Of a stretch of 64,000 nt of DNA, positions 44,568 to 53,159 are shown one piece after another. A program made the translations under genes and the position numbers. The notes under the pieces are model-generated. The model made no database searches. It saw only the letters and a list, made by a program, of their open reading frames with translations, and was not told where the DNA came from. Numbering within the stretch: the first letter of the stretch is position 1; every line of letters starts with the position of its first letter. Source of the stretch: Flavobacteriales bacterium (GTDB taxonomy: Bacteria > Bacteroidota > Bacteroidia > Flavobacteriales > UBA7312); assembly GCA_016779995.1 (NCBI GenBank), contig JADHMO010000001.1, positions 1 through 64,000 of the forward strand, read 5' to 3'.

Positions 44568-45486
44568 AAGAACATTCATAAAACAAATTGGACTAGGTAC
44601 TGCTCTAGTAGGCTTATCCCCTTTACAAGCATTTTCTACCGATGCTAAAAAACCAATTAAATTAACCATTCTTCATACCAACGATATGCACAGTCATATC
44701 GAAGCTTTTTCTTCAGGTAGGAATAAAGGTTTAGGAGGTATGTTTCAATTGTCCTCTCTAGTTAAGAAGATAAGACAAGAAGAAGAAAACATACTTTTAT
44801 TAGACGCTGGAGATATTTTTCAAGGTACTCCCTACTTCAATCTGTTTGGCGGAGAACTGGAATTTAGACTAATGAGCGATATCGGCTATGATGCTGTAAC
44901 TATTGGAAATCATGACTTTGACAATGGTATCGATGGACTAGCTCGTCAAATGCATCATGCTAATTTCCAATTCATATCTTCAAACTATGACTTTAGCAAT
45001 ACTATACTAGAGGATAAGGTAATACCTCATAAAGTATTTAATAAAGGAGGAATAAAAGTAGGAGTATTGGGAATAGGTATAGAATTAAAAGGTCTTGTTG
45101 ACTCAAAGCTTTATGGCAACACACAATATTTAGACCCCATAACTGTAGCCAATAAAAAAGCTCATTATCTTAAGAAAAAGTTGAATTGTGATTTGGTTAT
45201 TTGTTTGTCTCATTTAGGCTTTGAATACAAAAACAGTAAAGTCAGTGATATGAAATTAGCAGCTCAAACTAAAAACATCGATTTGATAATTGGTGGACAC
45301 ACACATTCCTTTCTCAATGAGCCCGTAATTGTAAAAAATAGTGTTAATAAAGATGTACTTATCAGCCAAGTTGGATTTGGCGCCATTAAATTAGGTAAAA
45401 TTGACTTTTATTTTGATAAAAATAGGTCAAATTATCGTAATTTTGAACACGCATTTGATAGCAATGTATTAGATGTGATAGCCTAA
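44557..45486 (+). CDS. Metallophosphatase domain of a 5'-nucleotidase, with twin-arginine signal
   Basis: A 309-residue calcineurin-like phosphoesterase. The metal motifs are complete: LHTNDMHSHIE, LLDAGDIFQGTPYF, IGNHDFDNG, a CLSHLGFE block and GGHTHSF. The N-terminus KTRRTFIKQIGLGTALVGL fits a Tat signal (RRxFIK, then a mildly hydrophobic stretch). It ends just after the phosphatase domain (about residue 300), so it lacks the C-terminal domain present in E. coli UshA; that domain is encoded by the overlapping upstream gene. Likely substrates are nucleotides or other phosphate esters. Confidence 0.88.
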   Translation: MKTRRTFIKQIGLGTALVGLSPLQAFSTDAKKPIKLTILHTNDMHSHIEAFSSGRNKGLGGMFQLSSLVKKIRQEEENILLLDAGDIFQGTPYFNLFGGELEFRLMSDIGYDAVTIGNHDFDNGIDGLARQMHHANFQFISSNYDFSNTILEDKVIPHKVFNKGGIKVGVLGIGIELKGLVDSKLYGNTQYLDPITVANKKAHYLKKKLNCDLVICLSHLGFEYKNSKVSDMKLAAQTKNIDLIIGGHTHSFLNEPVIVKNSVNKDVLISQVGFGAIKLGKIDFYFDKNRSNYRNFEHAFDSNVLDVIA

Positions 45487-45660
45487 AAAAAAGTTTTTGA
45501 TTTTCCTTTCAGATAAAATCCATAAAAAAAATCATATCTGTAAAAAAAACATTAAAATCAAGGGCTCTAAAATTTTTTTTTAAACTTTTTTATTAACACA
45601 TTTGCCTTTCAATTTTAACAAAGAATAAAAGCGTATTTAATTTTTAAATTAACAAGTTAA

Positions 45661-47094
45661 ATGACAGAAGATAAAGTTTTCGAGATTGTATGGAATAATT
45701 GTCTTAGCATTATTAAAGATAATGTCAGCCCACAATCTTTTAAAACTTGGTTCGAACCTATTAAGCCAATTCGCTTGAAAGGTGATGTACTAACAATACA
45801 AGTACCATCTCAATTTTTCTACGAGTGGCTTGAACAACATTATATTGATTTACTAAAGAAGACAGTAAAGAAAGAATTAGGTGATGAAGGCAAGTTAGAA
45901 TATAGTATAGTAATGGATAACAACTACAATACAAAACCTTATGTCACTAAGGTTCCTAGTAGTAGCAAAGGTAATTTAAAGAATACCCCCATCCATATGC
46001 CCATTAACATCAATGAGACTTCTATAAGAAATCCATTTGTTATACCAGGTTTAAAAAAGATACAAGTAGATCCACAACTAAATGCCAATTTTTCCTTTAA
46101 CACATTTGTTGAAGGCGATTGCAACAGATTAGCTCGTTCGGCAGGTTATGCCGTAGCACAAAAGCCTGGTGGCACATCTTTTAATCCATTACTCATATAT
46201 GGTAATGGTGGTTTAGGAAAAACTCACCTTGCCAATGCTATTGGAATTGAAGTAAAAAACTTGGACCCAGACAAAACGGTTCTGTATGTTTCAGCTGACA
46301 AATTCCAAACTCAGTTTGTAGATGCTATCATGGACAACAAGAAAAATGATTTTATTCACTTCTACCAGTCCATTGACGTATTAATAATAGATGATGTACA
46401 ATTCTTTGCTGGAAAAGAAAAAACTCAAGACGCTTTCTTCCACATCTTCAATCACCTACATCAAAATGGCAAACAAATTATCCTAACATCAGACAAAGCA
46501 CCTGTAGATATGCAAGGTGTTGAACAACGCTTATTGTCTCGATTTAAATGGGGATTGTCAGCAGACTTACAGTCACCTGATTTAGAAACTCGTATTGCTA
46601 TCCTTAAAAAGAAATTATATAACGATGGTATTGAAATGCCATACGAAGTAGTAGAATACATCGCCTACTCTATCACAACCAATGTGAGAGAATTAGAAGG
46701 CGCTCTAATATCTTTACTTGCTCAATCTTCACTCAACAAGAAGAATATTACTATTGACTTAGCTAAGGAAATGTTAGATAAGTTTGTGAAGAATACTGCT
46801 AGAGAAATTTCTATTGATTACATTCAAAAAGTAGTATGCGACTATTTCGATATTCCTATCGAATTGATGAAATCTAAGACTAGAAAAAGAGAAATTGTTC
46901 AAGCCCGACAATTGGCTATGTACTTCTCTAAACAGCTAACCAAAAACTCTCTAGCTAATATCGGAATTCATTGTGGCAACAAAGACCATGCAACAGTATT
47001 ACACGCCTGTAAAACAGTCAATAACCTCATTGATACCGACAAACAGTTTAGAGCTTTTGTGAACGATATTGAGAAGAAGTTAACGCTTAACTAA
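45661..47094 (+). CDS. dnaA: Chromosomal replication initiator DnaA
   Basis: A 477-residue initiator. Domain I (1-85: FEIVWNNCLSIIKDNVSPQSFKTWFEPI), a linker (85-140), then the AAA+ domain III with YGNGGLGKTHLANAIG (Walker A near 180) and VLIIDDVQFFAGKEKTQ (Walker B). Domain IV carries the DNA-binding signature NIGIHCGNKDHATVLHACKTV, where many bacteria read GGRDHSTVxxA. The 174-base upstream interval is AT-rich with long A- and T-tracts but has no clear DnaA-box cluster, and dnaN/recF do not follow, so a replication origin here is not supported. Confidence 0.97.
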   Translation: MTEDKVFEIVWNNCLSIIKDNVSPQSFKTWFEPIKPIRLKGDVLTIQVPSQFFYEWLEQHYIDLLKKTVKKELGDEGKLEYSIVMDNNYNTKPYVTKVPSSSKGNLKNTPIHMPININETSIRNPFVIPGLKKIQVDPQLNANFSFNTFVEGDCNRLARSAGYAVAQKPGGTSFNPLLIYGNGGLGKTHLANAIGIEVKNLDPDKTVLYVSADKFQTQFVDAIMDNKKNDFIHFYQSIDVLIIDDVQFFAGKEKTQDAFFHIFNHLHQNGKQIILTSDKAPVDMQGVEQRLLSRFKWGLSADLQSPDLETRIAILKKKLYNDGIEMPYEVVEYIAYSITTNVRELEGALISLLAQSSLNKKNITIDLAKEMLDKFVKNTAREISIDYIQKVVCDYFDIPIELMKSKTRKREIVQARQLAMYFSKQLTKNSLANIGIHCGNKDHATVLHACKTVNNLIDTDKQFRAFVNDIEKKLTLN

Positions 47095-47114
47095 TATTTT
47101 CAAAACAAAGCAAG

Positions 47115-47549
47115 GTGAAAATACTGTTCGTTTGCCTAGGAAATATTTGCCGCTCACCTCTTGCTGAAGGTATTTTTAGGCACATCAACCCTGATATTAT
47201 AGTCGATTCTGCTGGGACTTCCAATTATCACATTGGCAGCCCACCTGACAGACGAATGATTGAAACAGCAAAATCTTACGGCATAGACATCTCAAATCTA
47301 GCTGCCAGACAATTTACAACAGAAGATTTCAATCGCTTTGATAAGATTTTCATTATGGATGATGAAAATTACAGAAATGTTGTATCTCTAGCCGAAAATG
47401 AATCCCATATTGAAAAAGTACATTATACTTTATCAAAGCAAAATAATGTCCCAGACCCCTATTTCGGTGAAAAAGATGGCTTTATTCAAGTCTATGAGAT
47501 GTTGTATGAAGCTTGCCAAACGATAAATGATGAAATCCAACAAAGGTAA
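47115..47549 (+). CDS. Low-molecular-weight protein-tyrosine phosphatase
   Basis: A 144-residue enzyme with the CX5R active site CLGNICRSPL at residues 7-16, VDSAGTSNYHIGSPPDRR, and the general-acid DP motif in VPDPYFGEKDGF. Length is typical. The start is a GTG at 47115; it gives MKILFVCLGN, the usual beginning, and no ATG lies upstream in frame. It follows dnaA by 20 bases and overlaps the next gene by 23, a gene order common in this phylum. Substrate unknown. Confidence 0.92.
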   Translation: MKILFVCLGNICRSPLAEGIFRHINPDIIVDSAGTSNYHIGSPPDRRMIETAKSYGIDISNLAARQFTTEDFNRFDKIFIMDDENYRNVVSLAENESHIEKVHYTLSKQNNVPDPYFGEKDGFIQVYEMLYEACQTINDEIQQR

Positions 47550-48246
47550 GCTCATACTCATTCCCTGCACACTAGCTGACACAGAGATAAACAAAGTGCT
47601 TCCGTTAGAAAATACAACTTATATCAATTCTTGTTCTGAATTCATTGTAGAAAATTTACGCTCGGCAAGACGCTTTCTTATAAAATCAAATATAAATACA
47701 GCTATTGAAGATTTAAAATTTCATTTACTCAATAAGCACACTAAGGAACATGAATTATGTACTATGCTAAAAAGCATTGAAGATGGTAAAAATATTGGAT
47801 TACTTTCAGAAGCTGGCTGCCCTGGCATTGCAGACCCGGGCGCAGATATTGTCAAATTGGCTCACTCTAAAGGTGTTACTGTTCTACCTTTAGTCGGTCC
47901 ATCGTCAATTTTGATGGCACTTATGGCGTCAGGACTTAATGGTCAAAACTTCGCTTTTAACGGTTATTTACCAAAAGAAAAAACAGAACGTAAAAAACGC
48001 ATACTTTTTTTAGAGAATTTGTCGTTTAAACAACAACAAACACAAATATTTATAGAAACACCTTTTCGAAACAATCATATGCTAGAAGATTTATGTAAAT
48101 ATTGCCAAGCTAATACTGTACTAGTAATAGCAACTAATATTAGCACAGAATCGGAAAGTATTACAAGAGACAGCATTAAAAATTTTAGAAAAAAGACCCT
48201 AGACTTGAACAAAAAGCCTAGTGTTTTTTTAATTCATAAATATTAA
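47527..48246 (+). CDS. RsmI-like SAM-dependent methyltransferase (tetrapyrrole methylase fold)
   Basis: A 239-residue protein with the tetrapyrrole-methylase fold: GKLILIPCTLADTEINKVLP at the start, LLSEAGCPGIADPGADIV, VLPLVGPSSILMALMASGLNGQNFAFNGYLP (split landmark) and FIETPFRN. It resembles RsmI, which 2'-O-methylates C1402 of 16S rRNA, but replaces the usual E/DAGxPxxSDPG with EAGCPGIADPG and lacks RsmI's C-terminal extension. It is probably the second, shorter RsmI-like paralogue of Bacteroidota; its target is unknown. It starts inside the phosphatase gene, which suggests coupled translation. Confidence 0.85.
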   Translation: MMKSNKGKLILIPCTLADTEINKVLPLENTTYINSCSEFIVENLRSARRFLIKSNINTAIEDLKFHLLNKHTKEHELCTMLKSIEDGKNIGLLSEAGCPGIADPGADIVKLAHSKGVTVLPLVGPSSILMALMASGLNGQNFAFNGYLPKEKTERKKRILFLENLSFKQQQTQIFIETPFRNNHMLEDLCKYCQANTVLVIATNISTESESITRDSIKNFRKKTLDLNKKPSVFLIHKY

Positions 48247-48304
48247 AAACTTGTCATTGTAAATTATTTGCATATATTGAGCTCGAAGCTTAAAAAAATA
48301 TCCA

Positions 48305-48679
48305 ATGTTATATCAACTAGAATACCCTTTACAATCCTCTATAAAAATACTTTACGAACGTTTGAGCACTATTAGTGGCTTATCAGAATGGTTCGCTGAC
48401 GATGTCAATATCAACAGAGAAGGCATTTATACTTTTACATGGGAAGGCAGCTCACAAGAAGCTGAGTTAATCAGTAAGAAAAAAGGGGAGCATATCCGAT
48501 TCAGATGGTTAGACTCTGAAGCCGATGAATATTTTGAATTTAGAATACAAATTGATGAATTAACTTCTGATGTTTCTCTTATAATTTCGGATTTTGCCGA
48601 AGACGAAGAAGACAGAGAAGACGCTACCAACCTTTGGGATGCTCAAATTGACAATTTGAAACACATTATTGGCTCATAA
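48305..48679 (+). CDS. START-like domain protein
   Basis: A 124-residue acidic cytoplasmic protein. Its sequence follows the START/AHSA1 helix-grip pattern: LYERLSTISGLSEWFADDVNI at the start, TFTWEGSSQEAELISKKKGEHIRFRW, and a C-terminal helix NLWDAQIDNLKHIIG. This is the Bacteroidota START-like family, with no defined ligand. It lies 15 bases before an LptF/LptG permease in the same direction, an arrangement I recall as common, so co-transcription is likely. Confidence 0.82.
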   Translation: MLYQLEYPLQSSIKILYERLSTISGLSEWFADDVNINREGIYTFTWEGSSQEAELISKKKGEHIRFRWLDSEADEYFEFRIQIDELTSDVSLIISDFAEDEEDREDATNLWDAQIDNLKHIIGS

Positions 48680-48694
48680 AGTATTTACGACCGA

Positions 48695-50071
48695 ATGAAA
48701 AAGCTAAATCTTTTCATTATAAAATCTTTTATCGGTCCTTTTATTTTCACTTTTCTGATAGCTATCTTCCTATTGCTTATGCAATTTTTATGGAAGTACA
48801 TTGACGACTTAGTTGGCAAGGGCTTAGACTTCTTGACCATATCCAAACTGTTGTTTTATGCTGCTGCTCGTTTTGTACCTATGGCATTACCTATTTCGGT
48901 ATTGTTATCTTCAATAATGACTTTTGGAAATATTGCAGAGAAAAATGAACTTATGGCCATTAAATCGGCTGGTATATCCTTAAAAAAATGCATGAGACCG
49001 TTATTAATGTTCATTATTATTATTTCAGCATCCTCTTTTCTTTTCTCTAACTATTTTATGCCTTATGCTAACCTTAAAGCTGGTTCGCTATTATACGATA
49101 TCAGAAAACAAAAACCTGCCCTTAACATCAAGGAAGGTATGTTTTACAATGAATTGAGTGGTTATAGCATAAAGATTGATAAAAAGCTGGAAAATGGCAT
49201 CGATTTGGAAGGTGTAATGATTTACGACCATACCTCAGAAGAAGGCAACGATAAAGTAATTATTGCTGAAAAGGGCCAAATGTACCTTTCTGAAAATGAA
49301 AACTATTTCATCATTTCACTGGAAAATGGCTATAGCTATTACGAGATGAACATCAATAAAAAAGACGAAAAACGTCCCTTACAACGTAGCCAATTCAAAC
49401 AAGATATTTTGAGGTTTGATATGTCTGATTTTGGTATGAAACGAACTAGCGAAGAATTGTATCGTAATCATTACGCTATGATGAACAATGCCCAACTTAC
49501 TGTTGCAATAGATTCTATATACTCTAAGAGTTATGCTAAATTACATCTTTTTAAATCTAATATTTCGGATAAAATAGATGTTGATTTTCAACAGCTAGAA
49601 AGCAATTTCAGCAGAAAAGATAATAATATGACCTATTATCCATCGAAAGTTTACGCCAATGCTATTTCTTCTGTCAAGTATTTAAAATCGATGTTAAGCA
49701 ATACCATCTCAGATCAAAGTTACTCTCACAAAATTGCGATAAAACACAAAGTAGAATGGCATAGAAAATGGTCTCTTGCAGTGGCTTGTATTATTTTCTT
49801 TTTGATAGGTGCTCCATTAGGTGCTATTATTAGGAAAGGTGGGTTTGGTATGCCCGTAATTGTATCCGTAGGCTTTTTCATCACCTATCACATCGTATCT
49901 GTAACTGCTGAAAAGATGGTCAAAGAATCTGAAATATCTGTAACAGAAGGCATGTGGATTGCTAATTTTATCCTTTTACCTGTGGGGCTGTTCTTGAGTT
50001 ATAAAGCCAATACAGACTCTCAGTCGTTTAGTTTGCCCTCCATCAAGCAATTATTTGTAAGAAAAAACTAG
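48695..50071 (+). CDS. LptF/LptG-family permease (lipopolysaccharide export)
   Basis: A 458-residue inner-membrane protein. Three N-terminal helices start with the family motif FIIKSFIGPFIFTFLIAIFLLLMQFLW (landmark 7-33) and FVPMALPISVLLSSIMTFGNIAEKNELMA. A periplasmic beta-jellyroll spans about 140-340, and three C-terminal helices include ACIIFFLIGAPLGAIIRKGGFGMP. It forms the LPS-export channel with LptB and a partner permease; whether it is LptF or LptG is not decided by sequence. Its stop codon shares a CTAG with the convergent EttA stop. Confidence 0.9.
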   Translation: MKKLNLFIIKSFIGPFIFTFLIAIFLLLMQFLWKYIDDLVGKGLDFLTISKLLFYAAARFVPMALPISVLLSSIMTFGNIAEKNELMAIKSAGISLKKCMRPLLMFIIIISASSFLFSNYFMPYANLKAGSLLYDIRKQKPALNIKEGMFYNELSGYSIKIDKKLENGIDLEGVMIYDHTSEEGNDKVIIAEKGQMYLSENENYFIISLENGYSYYEMNINKKDEKRPLQRSQFKQDILRFDMSDFGMKRTSEELYRNHYAMMNNAQLTVAIDSIYSKSYAKLHLFKSNISDKIDVDFQQLESNFSRKDNNMTYYPSKVYANAISSVKYLKSMLSNTISDQSYSHKIAIKHKVEWHRKWSLAVACIIFFLIGAPLGAIIRKGGFGMPVIVSVGFFITYHIVSVTAEKMVKESEISVTEGMWIANFILLPVGLFLSYKANTDSQSFSLPSIKQLFVRKN

Positions 50072-51753
50072 CGTACTAACTTCTTATAACGAATACGGCT
50101 TGGGCCAACATCACCCAAACGTTTTTTACGATTTTCTTCGTAATCGCTATAACCGCCTTCAAAGAAATACACTTGCGAATCGCCTTCAAATGCTAAAATA
50201 TGTGTACACACTCTATCTAAGAACCAACGGTCATGAGAGATGATGACTGCACAGCCACCAAAATTTTCTAAACCTTCTTCTAAAGCACGTAAAGTATTGA
50301 CGTCTAAATCGTTGGTAGGCTCATCTAAAAGCAACACATTACCCTCATCTCTAAGTGTCATAGCCAAATGCAGTCTGTTTCTTTCACCACCAGATAAAAC
50401 GCCTACTTTTTTATTTTGGTCAGAACCTTGAAAATTAAATTTAGCTACATAAGAACGAGAATTTACTTTTTTACCAGAAACTTCTAGCAATTCATTACCA
50501 CCTGTTACTTGCTCCCAAATGGTTTTTTCTGGGTCTATATCGGCGTGTTGTTGGTCTACATAAGACACTTTTACAGTTTCTCCAATACTGAATGAACCGC
50601 CATCGGCTTCTTCTTGTCCCATTATCATTCTAAAAAGTGTTGTTTTTCCAGCTCCATTAGGGCCTACAATACCCACTATACCTGCTGGGGGCAACTTAAA
50701 GTTCAAGTCTTCATACAATAACTTATCTCCAAAGGCTTTAGAAACTCCTTTTGCTTCAATAACGTTTGTACCCAAACGAGGCCCTGGCGGTATGTATAAT
50801 TCTATTTTTTCTTCTTGCTGTCTATTTTCTTCACTAAGCAATTTATCATAATTACTCAAACGAGCTTTGGATTTAGATTGTCTTCCTTTGGGACTCATTC
50901 GTACCCATTCCAACTCACGTTCTAATGTTTTTCTTCGTTTACTAGCTTGTTTTTCTTCTTGAGCCAATCGTTTCGATTTTTGATCTAACCAAGAAGAATA
51001 ATTCCCTTTCCAAGGAATACCTTCTCCTCTATCCAATTCTAATATCCAACCTGCAACGTTATCTAGGAAATACCTATCGTGAGTTATAGCAATTACGGTT
51101 CCTTTGTATTGTTGTAGGTGTTGCTCTAGCCAATGTACCGATTCGGCATCTAAATGGTTTGTTGGCTCATCGAGTAATAAAATATCTGGCTCTTTTAATA
51201 GTAAACGGCAAAGTGCTACTCGTCTTTTTTCTCCTCCTGACAATACAGAAACCGATTTTTCGCCTTCTGGACATCTTAGGGCGTCCATAGCTATATTCAA
51301 TTTAGTTTCTAAATCCCAAGCACCAGCAGCATCTATTTGGTCTTGCAATTCCCCTTGTTTGGCCATCAGCTTCTCCATTTTGTCGGCATCTTCATAGACT
51401 TCAGGTAGAGCAAACTGATTATTTATGTCGTTGTATTCAGTAATAAGGTCAACAGCTTCTTGCATACCTTCTTTGACGATATCCATTACCGTTTTAGAAT
51501 CGTCCATTTCTGGCTCTTGAGCTAGATAACCTATGGTGTGTTCTTTAGAAAAATGAACATCGCCTTGAAAAGACTTATCCAAACCAGCAATAATCTTCAA
51601 TAATGTCGATTTACCCGAGCCATTAAGACCAATAATGCCAATTTTAGCACCGTAAAAAAAGGACAAGTGGATATCTTTTAAAACTTGTTTGTTATTAGAA
51701 GGGAAAGTCTTACTGACCCTATTCATAGAAAATATAATTTGCTGATCGGACAT
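50068..51753 (-). CDS. ettA: ABC-F protein EttA (energy-dependent translational throttle)
   Basis: A 561-residue ABC-F ATPase. The start MSDQQIIFSMNRVSKTFP is typical for EttA. Domain 1: Walker A GLNGSGKS, LSGGEKRRVAL and LLLDEPTNHLD; the arm region lies between (YNDINNQFALPEVYEDADK). Domain 2: GPNGAGKT, LSGGERNRLHLA and LLLDEPTNDLD. The C-terminus lacks the Uup coiled coil and ends GPSRIRYKKL, where EttA carries EDxGxxxxRPHRIKYKKL-like residues. It gates early elongation according to energy level. The ATG at 51753 is preferred to a GTG at 51771. This is the second ABC-F protein in the window. Confidence 0.95.
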   Translation of the reverse strand: MSDQQIIFSMNRVSKTFPSNNKQVLKDIHLSFFYGAKIGIIGLNGSGKSTLLKIIAGLDKSFQGDVHFSKEHTIGYLAQEPEMDDSKTVMDIVKEGMQEAVDLITEYNDINNQFALPEVYEDADKMEKLMAKQGELQDQIDAAGAWDLETKLNIAMDALRCPEGEKSVSVLSGGEKRRVALCRLLLKEPDILLLDEPTNHLDAESVHWLEQHLQQYKGTVIAITHDRYFLDNVAGWILELDRGEGIPWKGNYSSWLDQKSKRLAQEEKQASKRRKTLERELEWVRMSPKGRQSKSKARLSNYDKLLSEENRQQEEKIELYIPPGPRLGTNVIEAKGVSKAFGDKLLYEDLNFKLPPAGIVGIVGPNGAGKTTLFRMIMGQEEADGGSFSIGETVKVSYVDQQHADIDPEKTIWEQVTGGNELLEVSGKKVNSRSYVAKFNFQGSDQNKKVGVLSGGERNRLHLAMTLRDEGNVLLLDEPTNDLDVNTLRALEEGLENFGGCAVIISHDRWFLDRVCTHILAFEGDSQVYFFEGGYSDYEENRKKRLGDVGPSRIRYKKLVR

Positions 51754-51837
51754 AATTAGAATATTTGCCACAAATATCGTTATTTTGAAAATATGCTAAT
51801 GAAAAAAATATTTTAGTTTTTAACCAATACTAAATCA

Positions 51838-52410
51838 ATGAAAAAACGTTGTCAATGGCCTTCAGAAATAGAACTAGACTACCACGATACAGAATGGGGC
51901 GTTCCTGTTACAGATGATAAAAAATGGTTTGAATTCTTGCTACTAGATACCTTTCAAGCCGGACTAAGCTGGAAGATTATTCTTCAAAAAAGAGAAGGTT
52001 TTAGAAAGGCTTTTTTCAATTTTGATGTGTATAAGGTGGCTCAAATGTCGGATGAGCAAATAGCTGAATTAAGAGAAAACCCTAATATCATTAGAAATCG
52101 ACTTAAAATAAAAGCAAGTGTGACTAATGCCCAAGCTTTTATTAAAATTCAAGAAGAATTTGGGAGTTTCAACAGCTATATATGGCAATTTACTGATGGT
52201 AAAACTATCCACAACCAATTCAAAAAGCTTTCAGAAATTCCTAGCACATCTACCCAATCAGACAAAATGAGTAAAGAATTAAGATCTAGAGGATTCAAAT
52301 TTGTGGGTAGTACCATCTGCTATGCTTTTATGCAAGCTTCTGGTATGGTCAATGACCATACGGTAGATTGTTTTAGGCATCAAGAAATAAAGAAAATAAG
52401 TTTTAAATAA
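51838..52410 (+). CDS. tag: DNA-3-methyladenine glycosylase I
   Basis: A 190-residue base-excision enzyme. It follows E. coli Tag closely: RCQWP at the N-terminus, YHDTEWGVPVTDDKKWFE, LDTFQAGLSWKIILQKRE (Glu as base-recognition residue), LKIKASVTNAQAF, GFKFVGSTICYAFMQASGMVNDH and the final Cys. Zinc ligands Cys5, His16, His and Cys near 174-178 are present. It removes 3-methyladenine from alkylated DNA. It is a single gene, divergent from ettA. Confidence 0.95.
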   Translation: MKKRCQWPSEIELDYHDTEWGVPVTDDKKWFEFLLLDTFQAGLSWKIILQKREGFRKAFFNFDVYKVAQMSDEQIAELRENPNIIRNRLKIKASVTNAQAFIKIQEEFGSFNSYIWQFTDGKTIHNQFKKLSEIPSTSTQSDKMSKELRSRGFKFVGSTICYAFMQASGMVNDHTVDCFRHQEIKKISFK

Positions 52411-52424
52411 CAGTACTTTATGCT

Positions 52425-52432
52425 TAAATTTG
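52425..52432 (+). promoter_or_regulatory. -7 promoter element for the peroxiredoxin gene
   Basis: TAAATTTG matches TAnnTTTG, 40 bases upstream of the ATG at 52473. Confidence 0.5.
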
Positions 52433-52472
52433 TACCAAAATTAAAGAATCACATTAAACTAAATTTTAAAAC

Positions 52473-53102
52473 ATGGTATTAGTAGGAAAAAAAGCACCGA
52501 ATTTCAGCACTAAAGCTGTAGTAAATGGCGGTGAAATCGTAGACGGTTTCTCATTAGAACAATTCATCGGTAAAAAACACGTTTTGTTTTTCTTTTACCC
52601 TAAGGATTTTACATTTGTTTGTCCATCAGAATTACACGCTTTCCAAGCCAAATTGGAAGACTTCAAAGCTAAGGGTGTTGAGGTTGTCGCTTGTTCCACT
52701 GACACTCCTGAGAGTCACTGGGGTTGGCTGCAAGTCGCCAAAGAAAATGGTGGTATTAAAGGTATTACTTACCCTATCGTTGCTGATGTAGCTAAGACAG
52801 TTGCCGAAAACTTCGGTGTATTGGCTGGTGACTATTTCGTGAATGAAAATGACGAATTAGAAGCTGACGGTCCAATGATAGCTTACAGAGGTCTTTTCTT
52901 AATTGACAAAGCAGGTGTTGTACAACACCAAATCGTAAATAACTTCCCTCTTGGAAGAAATGTAGATGAAGCTTTAAGAATGGTTGATGCTCTTCAACAT
53001 TTTGAAGACGAAGGTGAGGTTTGCCCTGCCAATTGGTCTAAAGGAAAAGAGGCTATGAAAGAAAGTTTTGCTGGTGTAGCAGACTACCTTTCTAAGCACT
53101 AA
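52473..53102 (+). CDS. Typical 2-Cys peroxiredoxin (AhpC/TSA family)
   Basis: A 209-residue peroxidase. The peroxidatic Cys50 sits in FYPKDFTFVCPSEL; the resolving Cys184 is in EVCPANWSKG. The GGIKG-type loop (ENGGIKGITYP) and a long C-terminal tail ending YLSKH correspond to the YF-type, oxidation-sensitive class. It reduces H2O2 and organic peroxides with thioredoxin-type donors in the cytoplasm. It is a single gene with its own promoter element and strong terminator, and its codons are relatively GC-rich compared with neighbours, which fits high expression. Confidence 0.95.
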   Translation: MVLVGKKAPNFSTKAVVNGGEIVDGFSLEQFIGKKHVLFFFYPKDFTFVCPSELHAFQAKLEDFKAKGVEVVACSTDTPESHWGWLQVAKENGGIKGITYPIVADVAKTVAENFGVLAGDYFVNENDELEADGPMIAYRGLFLIDKAGVVQHQIVNNFPLGRNVDEALRMVDALQHFEDEGEVCPANWSKGKEAMKESFAGVADYLSKH

Positions 53103-53121
53103 GGATTAGTTTTATACAAAC

Positions 53122-53152
53122 AAAAAAGCCCGAGCATTTGCTCGGGCTTTTT
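53122..53152. terminator. Strong bidirectional terminator after the peroxiredoxin gene
   Basis: AAAAAAGCCCGAGC (53122-53135) pairs with GCTCGGGCTTTTT (53140-53152) around ATTT. The A- and T-runs on both sides let it serve the convergent DUF2141 gene as well. Confidence 0.92.
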
Positions 53153-53159
53153 ATTTGCT

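Noticed and set aside
43890-45486. Frameshifted single 5'-nucleotidase gene
   Set aside because: The C-terminal domain is encoded before the N-terminal one, and each gene has its own start and export signal.
45487-45660. Replication origin upstream of dnaA
   Set aside because: AT-rich, but no DnaA-box cluster or dnaN neighbour; location next to dnaA alone is weak evidence in this phylum.
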